Assembly (NCBI GenBank): GCA_022616535.1
Contig: JAKEEM010000007.1
Span: 1-64,000 of the forward strand
Direction of reading: 5' to 3'
From: Chlorobiota bacterium
GTDB lineage: Bacteria; Bacteroidota; Ignavibacteria; Tepidaquicellales; OLB5
DNA: 64,000 nucleotides
The position numbers and the translations under genes were made by a program. The notes beneath the pieces are model-generated. The model saw only the letters and a list, made by a program, of their open reading frames with translations. It was not told the DNA's origin and did no database searches. This document shows, piece after piece, positions 52,792-62,468 of the stretch (positions within the stretch are counted from its first letter, which is position 1; each line of letters begins with the position of its first letter).

Positions 52792-54822
52792 TTAATTTTT
52801 CTTAACTTTTTCTTCTGTTTTTACTTCCGAACCGTTTGTTGCGGCGTCTTTTGGAAAATCCCCGTTTACCTGAACAGCTTTTTCAAAAGGAGGAAGTGCT
52901 TCTCCCTTCATTACTTTTTCAATTTCCTCAGCATCTAGTATCTCCCTTTCAAGCAGTGCAGCTGATAACCTGTGCAAGACATCTATATTTTCCATCAATA
53001 TTTTTTCAGCTCTTTTCATTCCCTTGTCAACAATTTTCTTCACTTCTTCATCAATTAAAATAGCTGTTTGCTCGCTGTAATCCCTGTGCTGTGCAATTTC
53101 CCTGCCAAGGAATATTTCTTCTTCCTTCTTGCCAAAAGTCAACGGACCCATTTTTTCGCTCATTCCCCATTCGCAAACCATCTTTCGTGCAAGAGCAGTT
53201 GCTCTTTCGATATCATTGCCTGCACCCGTGGTAAGCTGATTGAACACAATCTTTTCAGCTGCTCTTCCGCCCATAGCGTAAGCAATCATTGCCTCAAGGT
53301 ATTCTTTCGAATAAGTGTGTTTCTCGTCAATCGGCAGATAAGTTGTAACACCAAGAGCTCTTCCCCTTGGAATTATTGTTACTTTGTGAACAGGGTCTGC
53401 TTCGGGAGTCATTTTTGCGACAAGAACGTGCCCGGTTTCATGATAAGCTGTGGTTCTTTTTTCCTTTTCTGAAATAATCAGGCTTTTTCTCTCCATACCC
53501 ATCATAACCTTATCTTTTGCTTCTTCAAAATCTGCCATAGTCACCTTATCCTTGTTCTTCCTTGCAGCAAGAAGAGCTGCTTCATTAACCAGATTAGCAA
53601 TATCCGCGCCTGCAAGTCCGGGAGTGCCTTTAGCAAGTACTTCGAGACTTACATTTTTGTCCAATGGAATATTCCGGGTATGAACTTTAAATATACCTTC
53701 GCGCCCCTTAACATCCGGCCTATCAACTACAACCTGCCTGTCAAATCTCCCCGGTCTTAAAAGAGCAGGGTCAAGGACGTCGGGCCTGTTAGTAGCAGCT
53801 ATAATGATTACGCCCGTATTCTGCTCAAAGCCATCCATTTCAACAAGAAGCTGGTTTAATGTTTGCTCTCTCTCGTCGTGTCCTCCTCCCAGCCCAGCAC
53901 CGCGGTGGCGGCCAACTGCATCAATCTCATCGATAAAAATAATACAGGGTGCATTCTTCTTCCCTTTTTCAAACAAGTCACGCACTCTCGAAGCACCGAC
54001 GCCAACGAACATTTCAACAAAATCCGCCCCGCTTATAGAAAAGAAAGGAACTCCGGCCTCGCCTGCGACGGCGCGGGCTAAAAGAGTCTTTCCTGTTCCC
54101 GGAGGACCCAGAAGTAAAACGCCTTTTGGAATTTTTCCGCCAAGCTTCTGAAACTTTGTTGGCTCTCTTAAAAACTCAATAATTTCCTCGAGTTCATACT
54201 TAGCTTCGTCGGCTCCCGCAACATCTTTAAATGTAACGCGAATCTGGTTTTCGTTGAGCATCTTTGCTCTTGATTTGCCGAAGGAGAAAATACCTTTGGT
54301 TCCCCCTGCCTGCCCCTGCATGCGCCTCATAACAATTATCCAGAAAACAATGATAATTATCCAGGGTAAAGCGCCTATTAACGGCCCCAGCCAGCTTGTA
54401 TCTTCTTTTTCAATTCTGAATGCGATGTTTTTCTCATTCCATTTTTTTATGACTTCGTCATCGATATTTGTGTAAGGAAGCAGGACACTGAACTTATCGG
54501 CTGTAACTTGCCTTGTACCAATGTTAAGGTTTTCAGGCTGCTTTAAAACACCGTGGAAGGTATAGCTGTTATCGAGCTTCTTTACAACAGCTTCTTTGAT
54601 TTTATCTTCGTTAAGGAGTTTTTGATACTGGTCAAACCCAATTTCCACTTCGGTGCCGTCACCGGATTTTGACCATATCATTATAAGGAAGAAACCAAAT
54701 AAAATGGCGCTCCAGCCTAAAACTACTTTAAATACCCTGTTCCAGTTGAATTCTTCGTTCCTTCTCCTTTTGGGAGGTTTTTGATTCAAAGGGTTATTAT
54801 TATTTTTAAAATCCTCGGGCAT
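52792..54822 (-). CDS. ftsH: ATP-dependent zinc metalloprotease FtsH
   Basis: 676-residue membrane-bound AAA+ protease. Transmembrane helices at about 33-50 and 147-165 enclose a periplasmic domain; Walker A is GPPGTGKT (239-246), Walker B CIIFIDE, the pore loop is [12 protein letters not shown] and the second region of homology ends [12 protein letters not shown]. The protease zinc site is HETGH (461-465). The basic N-terminal 30 residues and the Lys/Glu C-terminus are typical of Bacteroidota FtsH. It lies 8 bp after hpt, a common pairing. Confidence 0.98.
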   Translation of the reverse strand: MPEDFKNNNNPLNQKPPKRRRNEEFNWNRVFKVVLGWSAILFGFFLIMIWSKSGDGTEVEIGFDQYQKLLNEDKIKEAVVKKLDNSYTFHGVLKQPENLNIGTRQVTADKFSVLLPYTNIDDEVIKKWNEKNIAFRIEKEDTSWLGPLIGALPWIIIIVFWIIVMRRMQGQAGGTKGIFSFGKSRAKMLNENQIRVTFKDVAGADEAKYELEEIIEFLREPTKFQKLGGKIPKGVLLLGPPGTGKTLLARAVAGEAGVPFFSISGADFVEMFVGVGASRVRDLFEKGKKNAPCIIFIDEIDAVGRHRGAGLGGGHDEREQTLNQLLVEMDGFEQNTGVIIIAATNRPDVLDPALLRPGRFDRQVVVDRPDVKGREGIFKVHTRNIPLDKNVSLEVLAKGTPGLAGADIANLVNEAALLAARKNKDKVTMADFEEAKDKVMMGMERKSLIISEKEKRTTAYHETGHVLVAKMTPEADPVHKVTIIPRGRALGVTTYLPIDEKHTYSKEYLEAMIAYAMGGRAAEKIVFNQLTTGAGNDIERATALARKMVCEWGMSEKMGPLTFGKKEEEIFLGREIAQHRDYSEQTAILIDEEVKKIVDKGMKRAEKILMENIDVLHRLSAALLEREILDAEEIEKVMKGEALPPFEKAVQVNGDFPKDAATNGSEVKTEEKVKKN

Positions 54823-54830
54823 CTGAAAAA

Positions 54831-55364
54831 TTAATGTTTCAAAATGTAAATCTGTTTTAAATTTCTGAACTTCTGCGCATAATCCAAACCATATCCGACA
54901 ACAAATTTATTTGGTATTTTGAATCCCACATATTTAATATCAAAATCCAAATTATTTACATCATCTTTAAGAAGCAAAGATACAAACTCTAAAGAAGCCG
55001 GCTTACGGCTTATGATCAAATCACGAATATATTTTACCGACAGTCCGGAATCGATAATATCATCAACAACAATAACATTTCGACCTTCAATCTGGCAATT
55101 TAAATCCTTAAGCAGTATCACTTCTCCGGAGGATATTTTGCTGTCTCCATAGCTTGAGAGCTTTAAAAAGTCGATTTCTATATCGATTTTAAGCTCCCTT
55201 ACCAAATCCGAAATAAAAATAAAAGAACCATTTAAAACACCAATCAGTATCGGAACCTTATTCTTATAATCCCTGCTTATTTTCTTTGCAATCTTCCTTA
55301 CCTTTTTTTGAATCAGCCTGCTGCTTACAAATAGCTTTAACTTCTCCTTTTGCTGTAATTTCAA
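54831..55364 (-). CDS. hpt: Hypoxanthine phosphoribosyltransferase
   Basis: 177-residue purine salvage enzyme making IMP/GMP from hypoxanthine/guanine and PRPP. The PRPP-binding loop is [11 protein letters not shown] (97-107), [13 protein letters not shown] holds the first loop with the non-proline cis-peptide region and FLKLSSYGD the flexible catalytic loop; the end [20 protein letters not shown] holds base contacts. It precedes ftsH as in many bacteria. Confidence 0.96.
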   Translation of the reverse strand: MKLQQKEKLKLFVSSRLIQKKVRKIAKKISRDYKNKVPILIGVLNGSFIFISDLVRELKIDIEIDFLKLSSYGDSKISSGEVILLKDLNCQIEGRNVIVVDDIIDSGLSVKYIRDLIISRKPASLEFVSLLLKDDVNNLDFDIKYVGFKIPNKFVVGYGLDYAQKFRNLKQIYILKH

Positions 55365-55423
55365 GATTTAAAACACTTTTTGCCTGATAGCAGTTTCAAA
55401 TTCTCAAGACCTATAATAAAAAA

Positions 55424-55454
55424 CCCATCCAAAAAATAATTGCGAGCGGATGGG
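55424..55454 (-). terminator. Terminator after rpsU
   Basis: CCCATCC / GGATGGG stem with a 17-base AT-rich loop, followed on the minus strand by TTTTTTATT. It lies 25 bp after the rpsU stop. Confidence 0.7.
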
Positions 55455-55478
55455 GCAAAACTCTTTTAATTATTATAA

Positions 55479-55676
55479 TTAAGTTGTTTCTTCAGCAATA
55501 GTTCTCTTGTTGCGTCTGATAGCCTTTGCTTTTTTCATTCTCCTTTTTACTGAAGGCTTTACGTAGAATCCTCTTTTTCTGACTTCCTTCAATATCCCCG
55601 CTTTTTCATATTTCTTTTTGAATCGCTTTAGGACCTTGTCAATGGATTCGCCATCCTGCAAAGTTACTTTAATCAA
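55479..55676 (-). CDS. rpsU: 30S ribosomal protein S21
   Basis: 65-residue protein near the anti-Shine-Dalgarno end of 16S rRNA. It starts from TTG 55676 (MIKVTLQDGESIDKVLKRFK) and ends in a basic helix (RRMKKAKAIRRNKRTIAEET). Length and pattern match Bacteroidota S21. It has its own promoter and terminator. Confidence 0.95.
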   Translation of the reverse strand: MIKVTLQDGESIDKVLKRFKKKYEKAGILKEVRKRGFYVKPSVKRRMKKAKAIRRNKRTIAEETT

Positions 55677-55713
55677 ATTTAATTCACCCCTTTATTTTTA
55701 TTATTTTAGCCTA

Positions 55714-55744
55714 CAAATATAACGATATTAAAAATTAAAGTCTA
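55714..55744 (-). promoter_or_regulatory. Promoter of rpsU
   Basis: TAGACT (55739-55744), 17-bp spacer, TATATTTG (55714-55721) on the minus strand, about 38 bp before the TTG start. Confidence 0.68.
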
Positions 55745-55804
55745 TAATATATGAATGTTACTCAAAAAGTGAGCATTTTGCTTAAATAACGCAAATAGAT
55801 ATAA

Positions 55805-55826
55805 AAAAGGGGCGTTAGCCCCTTTT
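55805..55826 (-). terminator. Terminator after the frameshifted T9SS surface protein
   Basis: AAAAGGGGC / GCCCCTTTT, a perfect 9-bp stem with loop of 4, T-rich on the minus strand. It lies 20 bp after the stop of the sorting-domain fragment. Confidence 0.85.
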
Positions 55827-55846
55827 GAATGTTTTAAATATGGATT

Positions 55847-57334
55847 CTACTTTATTAAAACCATTTTCTTGCTGTCAACAAAAGTTCCGGCTTGAATTCT
55901 ATAAATATACACACCACTTGCAAGGTTAGCGCCGTCAAAAGATGCTTCATAAAATCCGGGTTCTTTAAGCTCATTTATAAGAGTTTTGACTTCCCTTCCC
56001 AATAAATCATAAATTACGATTTTAACGAGCGAATGCTTTGGAATATCGTATTTAATTCTTGATACCGGATTAAACGGATTCGGATAATTCTGATATAATT
56101 TGAAAGAAAAAGGAACACTTGAATTCATAATCTTGTTTTTAATTTCTTCACCTATAATTAACGACAGAATATCATATTTATGTTCTTCAACAGAGTTATT
56201 TCCGTTTGGATTATCACCGCCGGAAGACATATTTATCAGACATAGCTCATTAATTAGCGCGTGCTGACCCTTTGAGTTGTTTTGGTTATTCTGGTATATA
56301 GTGTGGTAATCGGCAATAGCTTCTTCATACAGGTTACGTTTAACCTTTGACTTAATTGCAAAATCTTCAGCAAGGTCTCTGGTTTCTGTTGGATATGCCG
56401 AACTGTTCTTTATATTTGAGTAATAACTGTGGATTGTCTGATAATCGGTGTAAGTGCTGTTATTCTTTTCCAGGCAGTTGAAGATTCTTGAAAGCGATAC
56501 AGGAGCAAATGATGAAGTTTTATATTCTGAGACAACCTCTTTGTACAATGTGATTGCGTCTTCATATTCCGCTGCCATTTCCTTATTATATGCTTGCATA
56601 AAAAGCAACTGCGCGGTTGGATTATCGCCTAAATCTTTCACATAGACCGTATCATAAAGTCCAAACCCAAGTGAATTTAAGTTATAATAATCCGTTGAGG
56701 GCAGTGATGAGCCGTCAAATGCCGGTTCATAATAAACAGTGCCGCCTGTGACTTCAAACGAGGGGTCTTCCCAGTAGTTCACTCTTGCGTATAAATCATT
56801 GTCCAGCTCGCCGCTTATGCTGAATGTGCTCGTTATATTTGTTACGTTGTAACCTGAGTCAATTAGCGGATACGCGCTTGATTCAAGCGTAATTGCTGCC
56901 TCGGAAGGTGTGCCGTTTAAATAGTTGTTGCCTCCGAGCCATAGAAGTGTTGAGCCTGATATTACAGGTCTCATTACGGGGACTGAGCTGGTTTTAATAC
57001 CTACATTTATTTCATCTGCATCCGAAAGTGTGTTTTTAAGCAGGTAGGGCGAGGAATACAGGAACTGAATTGAAATATCGAAATTATTGATAGTGTTATA
57101 TTCAATCGTTCCATTTGAGTTATCAAGGTATATGCCCTTGCCCGTGCTTGTCTGCCCGGTTATTGTGTTTCTTGCTATGTAGGGCGAGGACTGGATAACG
57201 CTTATACCCGTTGTAACGTTATTTATCGTATTGTCAACTACAATAACGCCGTTTGAGGGGCAATACTCTGTTATAATGCCTGAAGTAAACTTGCCTGACG
57301 AAGTTACCGCCGATGAACACCCTTTAACAAGCAC
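55847..57334 (-). CDS. T9SS surface protein, 3' fragment after frameshift (beta-helix and sorting domain)
   Basis: C-terminal part of the gene that begins at 59042. The listed frame starts at GTG 57334, but the same frame is open upstream to about 57458 and encodes NPGIGDPPATEISNCTFKNT and more, continuing the beta-helix of the 5' fragment. It contains right-handed beta-helix rungs (GVIVVDNTINNVTTG, GTIEYNTINNFD), an alpha-helical TPR-like region with LFMQAYNKEMAAEYEDAITL, and the T9SS sorting domain NYPNPFNPVSRIKYDIP to KKMVLIK. Without the frame correction it would lack a signal peptide and could not be exported. Confidence 0.8.
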   Translation of the reverse strand: MLVKGCSSAVTSSGKFTSGIITEYCPSNGVIVVDNTINNVTTGISVIQSSPYIARNTITGQTSTGKGIYLDNSNGTIEYNTINNFDISIQFLYSSPYLLKNTLSDADEINVGIKTSSVPVMRPVISGSTLLWLGGNNYLNGTPSEAAITLESSAYPLIDSGYNVTNITSTFSISGELDNDLYARVNYWEDPSFEVTGGTVYYEPAFDGSSLPSTDYYNLNSLGFGLYDTVYVKDLGDNPTAQLLFMQAYNKEMAAEYEDAITLYKEVVSEYKTSSFAPVSLSRIFNCLEKNNSTYTDYQTIHSYYSNIKNSSAYPTETRDLAEDFAIKSKVKRNLYEEAIADYHTIYQNNQNNSKGQHALINELCLINMSSGGDNPNGNNSVEEHKYDILSLIIGEEIKNKIMNSSVPFSFKLYQNYPNPFNPVSRIKYDIPKHSLVKIVIYDLLGREVKTLINELKEPGFYEASFDGANLASGVYIYRIQAGTFVDSKKMVLIK

Positions 57335-57446
57335 ATTTTGGCTGTTATTGACATAAACATAGTTTAAAAGATTAGTCGAAGTTGTATTTTTAAACGTGCA
57401 GTTTGAAATTTCTGTAGCGGGCGGGTCACCGATACCCGGGTTAACT

Positions 57447-59042
57447 TTATCCTCTACATTTTATGCCGTTATAAGCATTTTCAATCGTGCAGTTCTTTAA
57501 GGTGTCGTAACTCATATCCGATAAGTAAATTCCGTCCCAAGTCGAGTCAGCGTCTGTTGAAGCGAACTTTGTTCCGTTTGCAAATAAACTTGCTCCGTTT
57601 TTGAAGAGCATTTTTGAGTTTTTACCGAACCTTATTGAACTAACCGGATTACAGATTAGCTTTGCTTTTGCGCCGTCAAATATAATTACGCTGTTCGGGG
57701 CAATTTCCAAATTTGCAGAATCCTCAAGCACAACGTTAACGCTGTCCCTGAAAATGAGCGTATCTTCGGCTGTTAGTTCGTCGCTGCCCGGTCCGGTTTC
57801 ATAAACTATAGTTCCTCTGCCTCCGATTATAGCGCCTTTGTTAAAAAACCTTGACTGCACCTGTAATCTGATTTTTGAGCCGTTATCCAGATATACAGTG
57901 CTGTATTTATTAAGTACAAGGGTTGAATATTTCTGGACAATTAGCTCCGCGCTTGGTCGTAGGATTAGATTTGCCAAACCGATAGTCGGTATATCATAAT
58001 TCGGGTCGCCTTTTATCGTCATAGTTGCGGCATCAGTTGTGTTATCATACTGTCTCATAGTTAGATGTTTACTATTATAAATCTCCAATAATGCATCTGA
58101 TAAAACGACAATGTTTCGCGCGTAAAAACCTGAGGATGGGGCTTCAGGATCAATATAGAAAGTTGCGGGTGTGGTGACATCCGTTTGCATACTTAATGAC
58201 AAACTTAGCACACACGATAACTCTGATGTAAAAGATTGTCGTTCATCATGTTCATTTGGTATTATACAGTCCCTCCTTGAATCTTGCATAATGGGCATAC
58301 TATTGCTGCCATCGTAAATAATTTTATCAATGCCAATATTTTTTGCTCTTGTAAGGATTTCAATCTGCTGGGTGCTAATGTTCTTCCTTGGCTGACGCCA
58401 TGCTTCTATTTTTCTATTAATTCTCGAATCGGCAACATCTAAGTACGAATCATCATTATAAGTGGTACAATTAAAAGGGTCAATACCCGACCATTTGAAT
58501 TCGACGCGATTGGGATTAGACTTAACCTCAAAGTAAATATCGTAGCCCAAACATGGGTTACTGAAGTCAACGTTATGTCCATAATCCCACTCCACCCAAA
58601 ATGTGTCTATCAAACCTCCTTGGTTGTCCTTGATTTCGAACTTATATATTCCAAGTCCAACTATTCCTGAGTCGCAATCTGTTGGAGACTGGTTGGTTTG
58701 AAAGTCGTATGCTAGACCGAGAAGCCGGTTTTCAATCGTTGTCCCAACAATGAAAGGAGAACCTGCCCTTATCTTGTTTGTTGCACCTATGAATCTTGAA
58801 TTTCTCTCTGGGGGTGGAGTTGAAACTCTTGCAATAAGGTCATATTTGTACAATGATCCGTGGGTTACAGTTTTAAAAACCATGCTGACGGGATAGACCT
58901 TTACTGAAATATTAGAGCCAGTAAAGTTATATATCCAGACCTCGGGACCTGCATTCCCGCAGGGTGGGTTCTCACCCTGAGAGAACAAGGCGTTTGAAAC
59001 AACGAGAACGAGAATAACAGTTATGTGTTTAATTATGTTCAT
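57447..59042 (-). CDS. T9SS surface protein, 5' fragment before frameshift
   Basis: 531-residue N-terminal part with a signal peptide (MNIIKHITVILVLVVSNALF, then SQGENPP). The middle is unrecognised; the last third is a beta-helix-like run (LIVQKYSTLVLNKYSTVYLD, GAKAKLICNPVSSIRFGKNS). It ends ENAYNGIKCRG then TAA, directly after the A-run at 57459-57462. Removing one base there restores NGINVEDKVNPG and joins it to the 3' fragment, giving a protein of about 1060 residues. Confidence 0.8.
   Translation of the reverse strand: MNIIKHITVILVLVVSNALFSQGENPPCGNAGPEVWIYNFTGSNISVKVYPVSMVFKTVTHGSLYKYDLIARVSTPPPERNSRFIGATNKIRAGSPFIVGTTIENRLLGLAYDFQTNQSPTDCDSGIVGLGIYKFEIKDNQGGLIDTFWVEWDYGHNVDFSNPCLGYDIYFEVKSNPNRVEFKWSGIDPFNCTTYNDDSYLDVADSRINRKIEAWRQPRKNISTQQIEILTRAKNIGIDKIIYDGSNSMPIMQDSRRDCIIPNEHDERQSFTSELSCVLSLSLSMQTDVTTPATFYIDPEAPSSGFYARNIVVLSDALLEIYNSKHLTMRQYDNTTDAATMTIKGDPNYDIPTIGLANLILRPSAELIVQKYSTLVLNKYSTVYLDNGSKIRLQVQSRFFNKGAIIGGRGTIVYETGPGSDELTAEDTLIFRDSVNVVLEDSANLEIAPNSVIIFDGAKAKLICNPVSSIRFGKNSKMLFKNGASLFANGTKFASTDADSTWDGIYLSDMSYDTLKNCTIENAYNGIKCRG
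57459..57462 (-). other. Single-base frameshift site in an A-run
   Basis: The minus strand reads GGC ATA AAA TGT; with one A fewer it reads GGC ATA AAT GTA GAG GAT, which runs into the open frame of the 3' fragment. This is a one-base insertion relative to an intact gene (mutation, phase-variable tract or sequencing error). Confidence 0.8.
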
Positions 59043-59056
59043 GGCTTACTCCTAAA

Positions 59057-60535
59057 TTATTTGATTAATATCATCTTTCGAACAAAAATGTTCGAAGATG
59101 CATAAAGTGTCAAAAAATAAACTCCGCTTGGAAAGTTTGCAGCATCCCAAAATGTTTCATAAATTCCCGGCTGCAATTCTTCATTTACCAAAACATCAAC
59201 CTCCATTCCAAGAACATTAAAAATAGCCAGTTTTACACTTCCCGATTTTGAAATTTGAAATTTGATTTTTGACTTGCTGTTGAACGGGTTAGGATAGTTT
59301 TGTTGTAAGTTAAATTCATTGGGTATTTCGTTACTTGCTGGAATTATTCCTATCGGCGGTGCATTAAGCAAACTGTCTGTTCTCGCAAGGTAAACATCGT
59401 ACCACTGGCTAAGAAAAGGTTTGATTTGGCCAGCAAAAACAATATCGCCGTTACTCAGCGGCAGTATTGCCTCAAACAATGGAAACCGTTCATATACAAA
59501 GAATCTCTGCAAGAGAGTGTTTCCCAGAGAATCAGTTACAACCACATGGCATGTAGAATCCTCAGCAATTGTGTTAGAGGCAGCAAATGTGAAAATGAAT
59601 CTATTAGGTCCTACAAGTTTCATATCGCGGAAATCTGAACCCGGGTAGGTGTAATACTCAGTGAATACTTTTGTAAATAGTATATTTCCGTTAAGGTCCG
59701 TTCTAACAAAGAATGGAGGGACCCTTCCGCCAGCAATATAGTTATTCCCTAACTTTGAAATGGATCGCAGGCCTGAAGAAAGGGTATTGGTGGTTCTGAA
59801 GATTCTTTCCCATAAAATGTTTCCTGCTGTGTCAGTTTTAACTAAATTAGCTTTGACAGTATCCGCCTCCCAAACCCCGCCTGCCAAAATGTAACCACCG
59901 TCAAGAGCCACTTCAATTGCCACAAATGATCTGTCATCAAACGCTGGATATGTTCTTTGCCATATAAGGTTGCCATTCGAATCAATCTTTAGTAGATAAC
60001 CTTTGTCAAATGATTGACTTCCATCAACACCACATATAACGAAATTGCCATCCGTATCGCGTATGATATCATAACCTATAACATTGTTATTATTCCCCGC
60101 ATAGTGTTTCCGCCAGACTAAATTTCCGGAAGAACTAAATTTGATAGCGAATACAGAGTCGCCAAGTCCTGTAACAACGCAACCACTGTCAGAAGAAGGT
60201 GCAACTGCATATGCATTCAATCCAGGTATGATTCTTGTCCACAAGGAATCACCATTGTAAGGATTTAATTTCAATACATATAATCCATTATTGATTGGAA
60301 TTGGGGTTCCGGCTCCTACAGCGTAAAAATATCCATCTGAGGACTCGCAAATATCATAAGCCACGTCGTTATTATTACCGGGTCCATTGTAAATCTTCTG
60401 CCAAGTAATGCTCTGCGGGTACAAGTTTAAGGTTACAAGTTGCAGGTTGCAGGTTAAAATTAATATGTATATCAGTTTTTTCAAGTCGTAGGCATTGCCG
60501 TAGGCACAAGAGGGCGGTTGTTTTTTGTAAAACAT
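59057..60535 (-). CDS. Secreted beta-propeller-like protein with T9SS sorting domain
   Basis: 492 residues from ATG 60535. A TTG at 60484 (giving MKKLIYILILTCNLQLVTLN) would produce a clean signal peptide and may be the real start, since the 17 residues before it (MFYKKQPPSCAYGNAYD) come from a direct-repeat sequence. The body has about six blades of the form DGYFYAVGAG, DSGCVVTGLGD, DGNFVICGVDG, DGGYILAGGV each followed by KxDxxGNxLW (YLLKIDSNGNLIWQRTY, NLVKTDTAGNILWERIF). The C-terminus is a T9SS domain (NYPNPFNSKSKIKFQIS to RKMILIK). Confidence 0.87.
   Translation of the reverse strand: MFYKKQPPSCAYGNAYDLKKLIYILILTCNLQLVTLNLYPQSITWQKIYNGPGNNNDVAYDICESSDGYFYAVGAGTPIPINNGLYVLKLNPYNGDSLWTRIIPGLNAYAVAPSSDSGCVVTGLGDSVFAIKFSSSGNLVWRKHYAGNNNNVIGYDIIRDTDGNFVICGVDGSQSFDKGYLLKIDSNGNLIWQRTYPAFDDRSFVAIEVALDGGYILAGGVWEADTVKANLVKTDTAGNILWERIFRTTNTLSSGLRSISKLGNNYIAGGRVPPFFVRTDLNGNILFTKVFTEYYTYPGSDFRDMKLVGPNRFIFTFAASNTIAEDSTCHVVVTDSLGNTLLQRFFVYERFPLFEAILPLSNGDIVFAGQIKPFLSQWYDVYLARTDSLLNAPPIGIIPASNEIPNEFNLQQNYPNPFNSKSKIKFQISKSGSVKLAIFNVLGMEVDVLVNEELQPGIYETFWDAANFPSGVYFLTLYASSNIFVRKMILIK
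60421..60455. repeat. Five 7-bp units inside a signal-peptide coding region
   Basis: On the minus strand AACCTGC AACCTGC AACTTGT AACCTTA AACTTGT, five units of 7 bp (two identical, three variants), encoding the end of the signal peptide of the 59057-60535 gene. A second short direct repeat, CGTAGGCA twice, lies at 60487-60506. Confidence 0.75.
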
Positions 60536-60631
60536 AACGAAACTTTAAAAGCAAATCAAGTCCAAATACAGCTAAAATTAATTATAAAGCTTTAACAAAA
60601 TCTTAATTCAAGCCCATTAAGCTTCTTTGCC

Positions 60632-60662
60632 TTGAAACTGATGTTAATAATAGCTAAAATTG
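60632..60662 (+). promoter_or_regulatory. Promoter of the PpiC-SurA gene pair
   Basis: TTGAAA (60632-60637), 17-bp spacer, TAAAATTG (60655-60662). It overlaps the longer open frame starting at 60660 and so supports ATG 60705 as the start. Confidence 0.65.
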
Positions 60663-60704
60663 TTCTTTATTTTTCCCAAAAAACAAATAATATCATCAAA
60701 TTTT

Positions 60705-62462
60705 ATGAACAAATTCAGAACAGTTAAAATGTTTAGTATTTTATTAATTATAGCAATAATAGGACTTTCAGCAACTAACTGCAGCAGAGAAAACAGAACT
60801 CTTGCTGAATTAGGGGACGAAAAAATAACACTCGGAGAGTTTGAAAAACAGTACTTAAAAACCGTCGGAAATATCGACACTGCCAAGAATAAACCGCTGG
60901 AAGACAAACAGCAGTTCTTGAATCTATACGTTAACTTCCGATTAAAAGTTAAGGATGCACGGGAAAGAGGGCTCTTAAACAACCCTGAAATCCAGAAAGA
61001 TATAGAGGAATACAAAAGAAATTATTCACCTACATATTTAGTGGATAAAGAAATTGTAGAAAGCGAAGTTAAAAAGCTTTATGACATGAAAAAAGACGAA
61101 GTAAGGGCATCGCACATACTAATCCAGATGCCTGAAAATGCGTCACCGGAAGATTCTGCTGCTGCTTACCAAAAAGCGGATACAATAATACAAAAATTAG
61201 AAGACGGCGCGAACTTCGAAGATTTAGCCGTTGAATACTCGCAGGACAGAACTGTTAGAACCAACAGAGGGGATTTATATTACTTTACAGGCGGAATGAC
61301 TGTCCCTGAATTTGAAGATGCTGTATATGATATGAGAGTCGGTCAATTCACAAAAAAGCCGGTTAGAACGATGTTCGGACTTCATATAGTTAAATTAACC
61401 GATAGAAAAGGCAGAATCGAGTCGGTTAGAATATCTCATATATTAATTCAGGATAAACGGGACAGCCTTGGCAACATAATTGACTCTGTTGAGACTTATC
61501 AAAAGACATTAGACATCTATAACAGAGCTAAAGGGGGCGAGAGCTTCGAGGAACTGGCAAATCAATTTACAGAAGACCAGGGTTCTAAAAACCAAATGGG
61601 CGATATAGGTTATATGGAAAGAAGACGCTTAGCCCAGCCGCTTGACTCAGTTGCCTTTAATACAAAAGTAGGCGATATTTCAGGACCAATTAGAACTCCA
61701 TACGGATGGCATATAATTAAAAAAACCGATGAGAAGCCTCTTGCTTCATTTGAAAAACAATTCGAAAACCTGAAGAATGAATATAAGAAAACCCAAAAGT
61801 ATAAAGAGGATTACGCAAAGTTTGTTGAAACATTAAAGGAAAAATATAGTTATAAAATATTAGACGAGGGGATGGGCTTTCTGCAAAGTAAATTCGATAC
61901 ATCGAAGACAATTGCCGACTACAACCTTGACAGCTTGTTTTCACAGGCAGACAAGGAGGTTAAGCTGGCGGCTTATGACGGAGGAGATATAAAGATAATC
62001 GATATTATAAATCATATGAATATAAACAGAGATTACCAAAGAATGGCTTTAAACAAGGAAACAATTATAAAAATTATAAACTCCTCGGCGGAGAATTCTT
62101 TGTTAAACAAACGGGCTGACGATTTGGGAATCGAGGATGACGAAGAATACATAGCTAACCTCACTGATTACGAAAATGGTTTACTGGTATTCAGAATAGA
62201 CCAAGACGAGTTATGGTCAAAAGTTAAGGTTAATGAAAACGACCTGGTTTCATATTACGAGGCAAACAGGTCAAAATTCACTAAAGTCGATTCAACCGGA
62301 AATTCTATCCCAAAAACATTTGATGAAGTTAGGGCTGAAATTTCTAACGAGCTGCAGCAAATAAAATACAAAGATACAGAAAAAGCATACCTTGAGTCAT
62401 TAAGACAAAAATATCCGGTTAAAATTTATGATGAAGTTCTTGCCGAGGCGTTTAAAGAGTAG
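60705..62462 (+). CDS. Periplasmic peptidyl-prolyl isomerase, two PpiC domains, lipoprotein
   Basis: 585-residue folding factor. Start ATG 60705 gives a lipoprotein signal with Cys26 in LSATNC. A SurA-like N-terminal helical region (KITLGEFEKQYLKTVGNIDT, FVNLYVNFRLKVKDARERG-like) is followed by two parvulin domains, the first opening EVRASHILIQMPEN, the second VRISHILIQDKRD, each ending with a GxHIVKL or GWHIIKK word. A third, degenerate helical domain follows. It likely escorts outer-membrane or T9SS cargo through the periplasm with the SurA-like gene 6 bp downstream. Confidence 0.9.
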   Translation: MNKFRTVKMFSILLIIAIIGLSATNCSRENRTLAELGDEKITLGEFEKQYLKTVGNIDTAKNKPLEDKQQFLNLYVNFRLKVKDARERGLLNNPEIQKDIEEYKRNYSPTYLVDKEIVESEVKKLYDMKKDEVRASHILIQMPENASPEDSAAAYQKADTIIQKLEDGANFEDLAVEYSQDRTVRTNRGDLYYFTGGMTVPEFEDAVYDMRVGQFTKKPVRTMFGLHIVKLTDRKGRIESVRISHILIQDKRDSLGNIIDSVETYQKTLDIYNRAKGGESFEELANQFTEDQGSKNQMGDIGYMERRRLAQPLDSVAFNTKVGDISGPIRTPYGWHIIKKTDEKPLASFEKQFENLKNEYKKTQKYKEDYAKFVETLKEKYSYKILDEGMGFLQSKFDTSKTIADYNLDSLFSQADKEVKLAAYDGGDIKIIDIINHMNINRDYQRMALNKETIIKIINSSAENSLLNKRADDLGIEDDEEYIANLTDYENGLLVFRIDQDELWSKVKVNENDLVSYYEANRSKFTKVDSTGNSIPKTFDEVRAEISNELQQIKYKDTEKAYLESLRQKYPVKIYDEVLAEAFKE

Positions 62463-62468
62463 GGCTGA

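Noticed and set aside
57440-57470. Programmed frameshift in the T9SS gene
   Set aside because: There is only a short A-run and no stimulatory structure or slippery heptamer that I can see; mutation, phase variation or sequencing error is simpler.
60644-61015. 123-codon minus frame overlapping the PpiC lipoprotein start
   Set aside because: Antisense to the signal peptide and first helices of the PpiC gene; its hydrophobic look mirrors the signal sequence.
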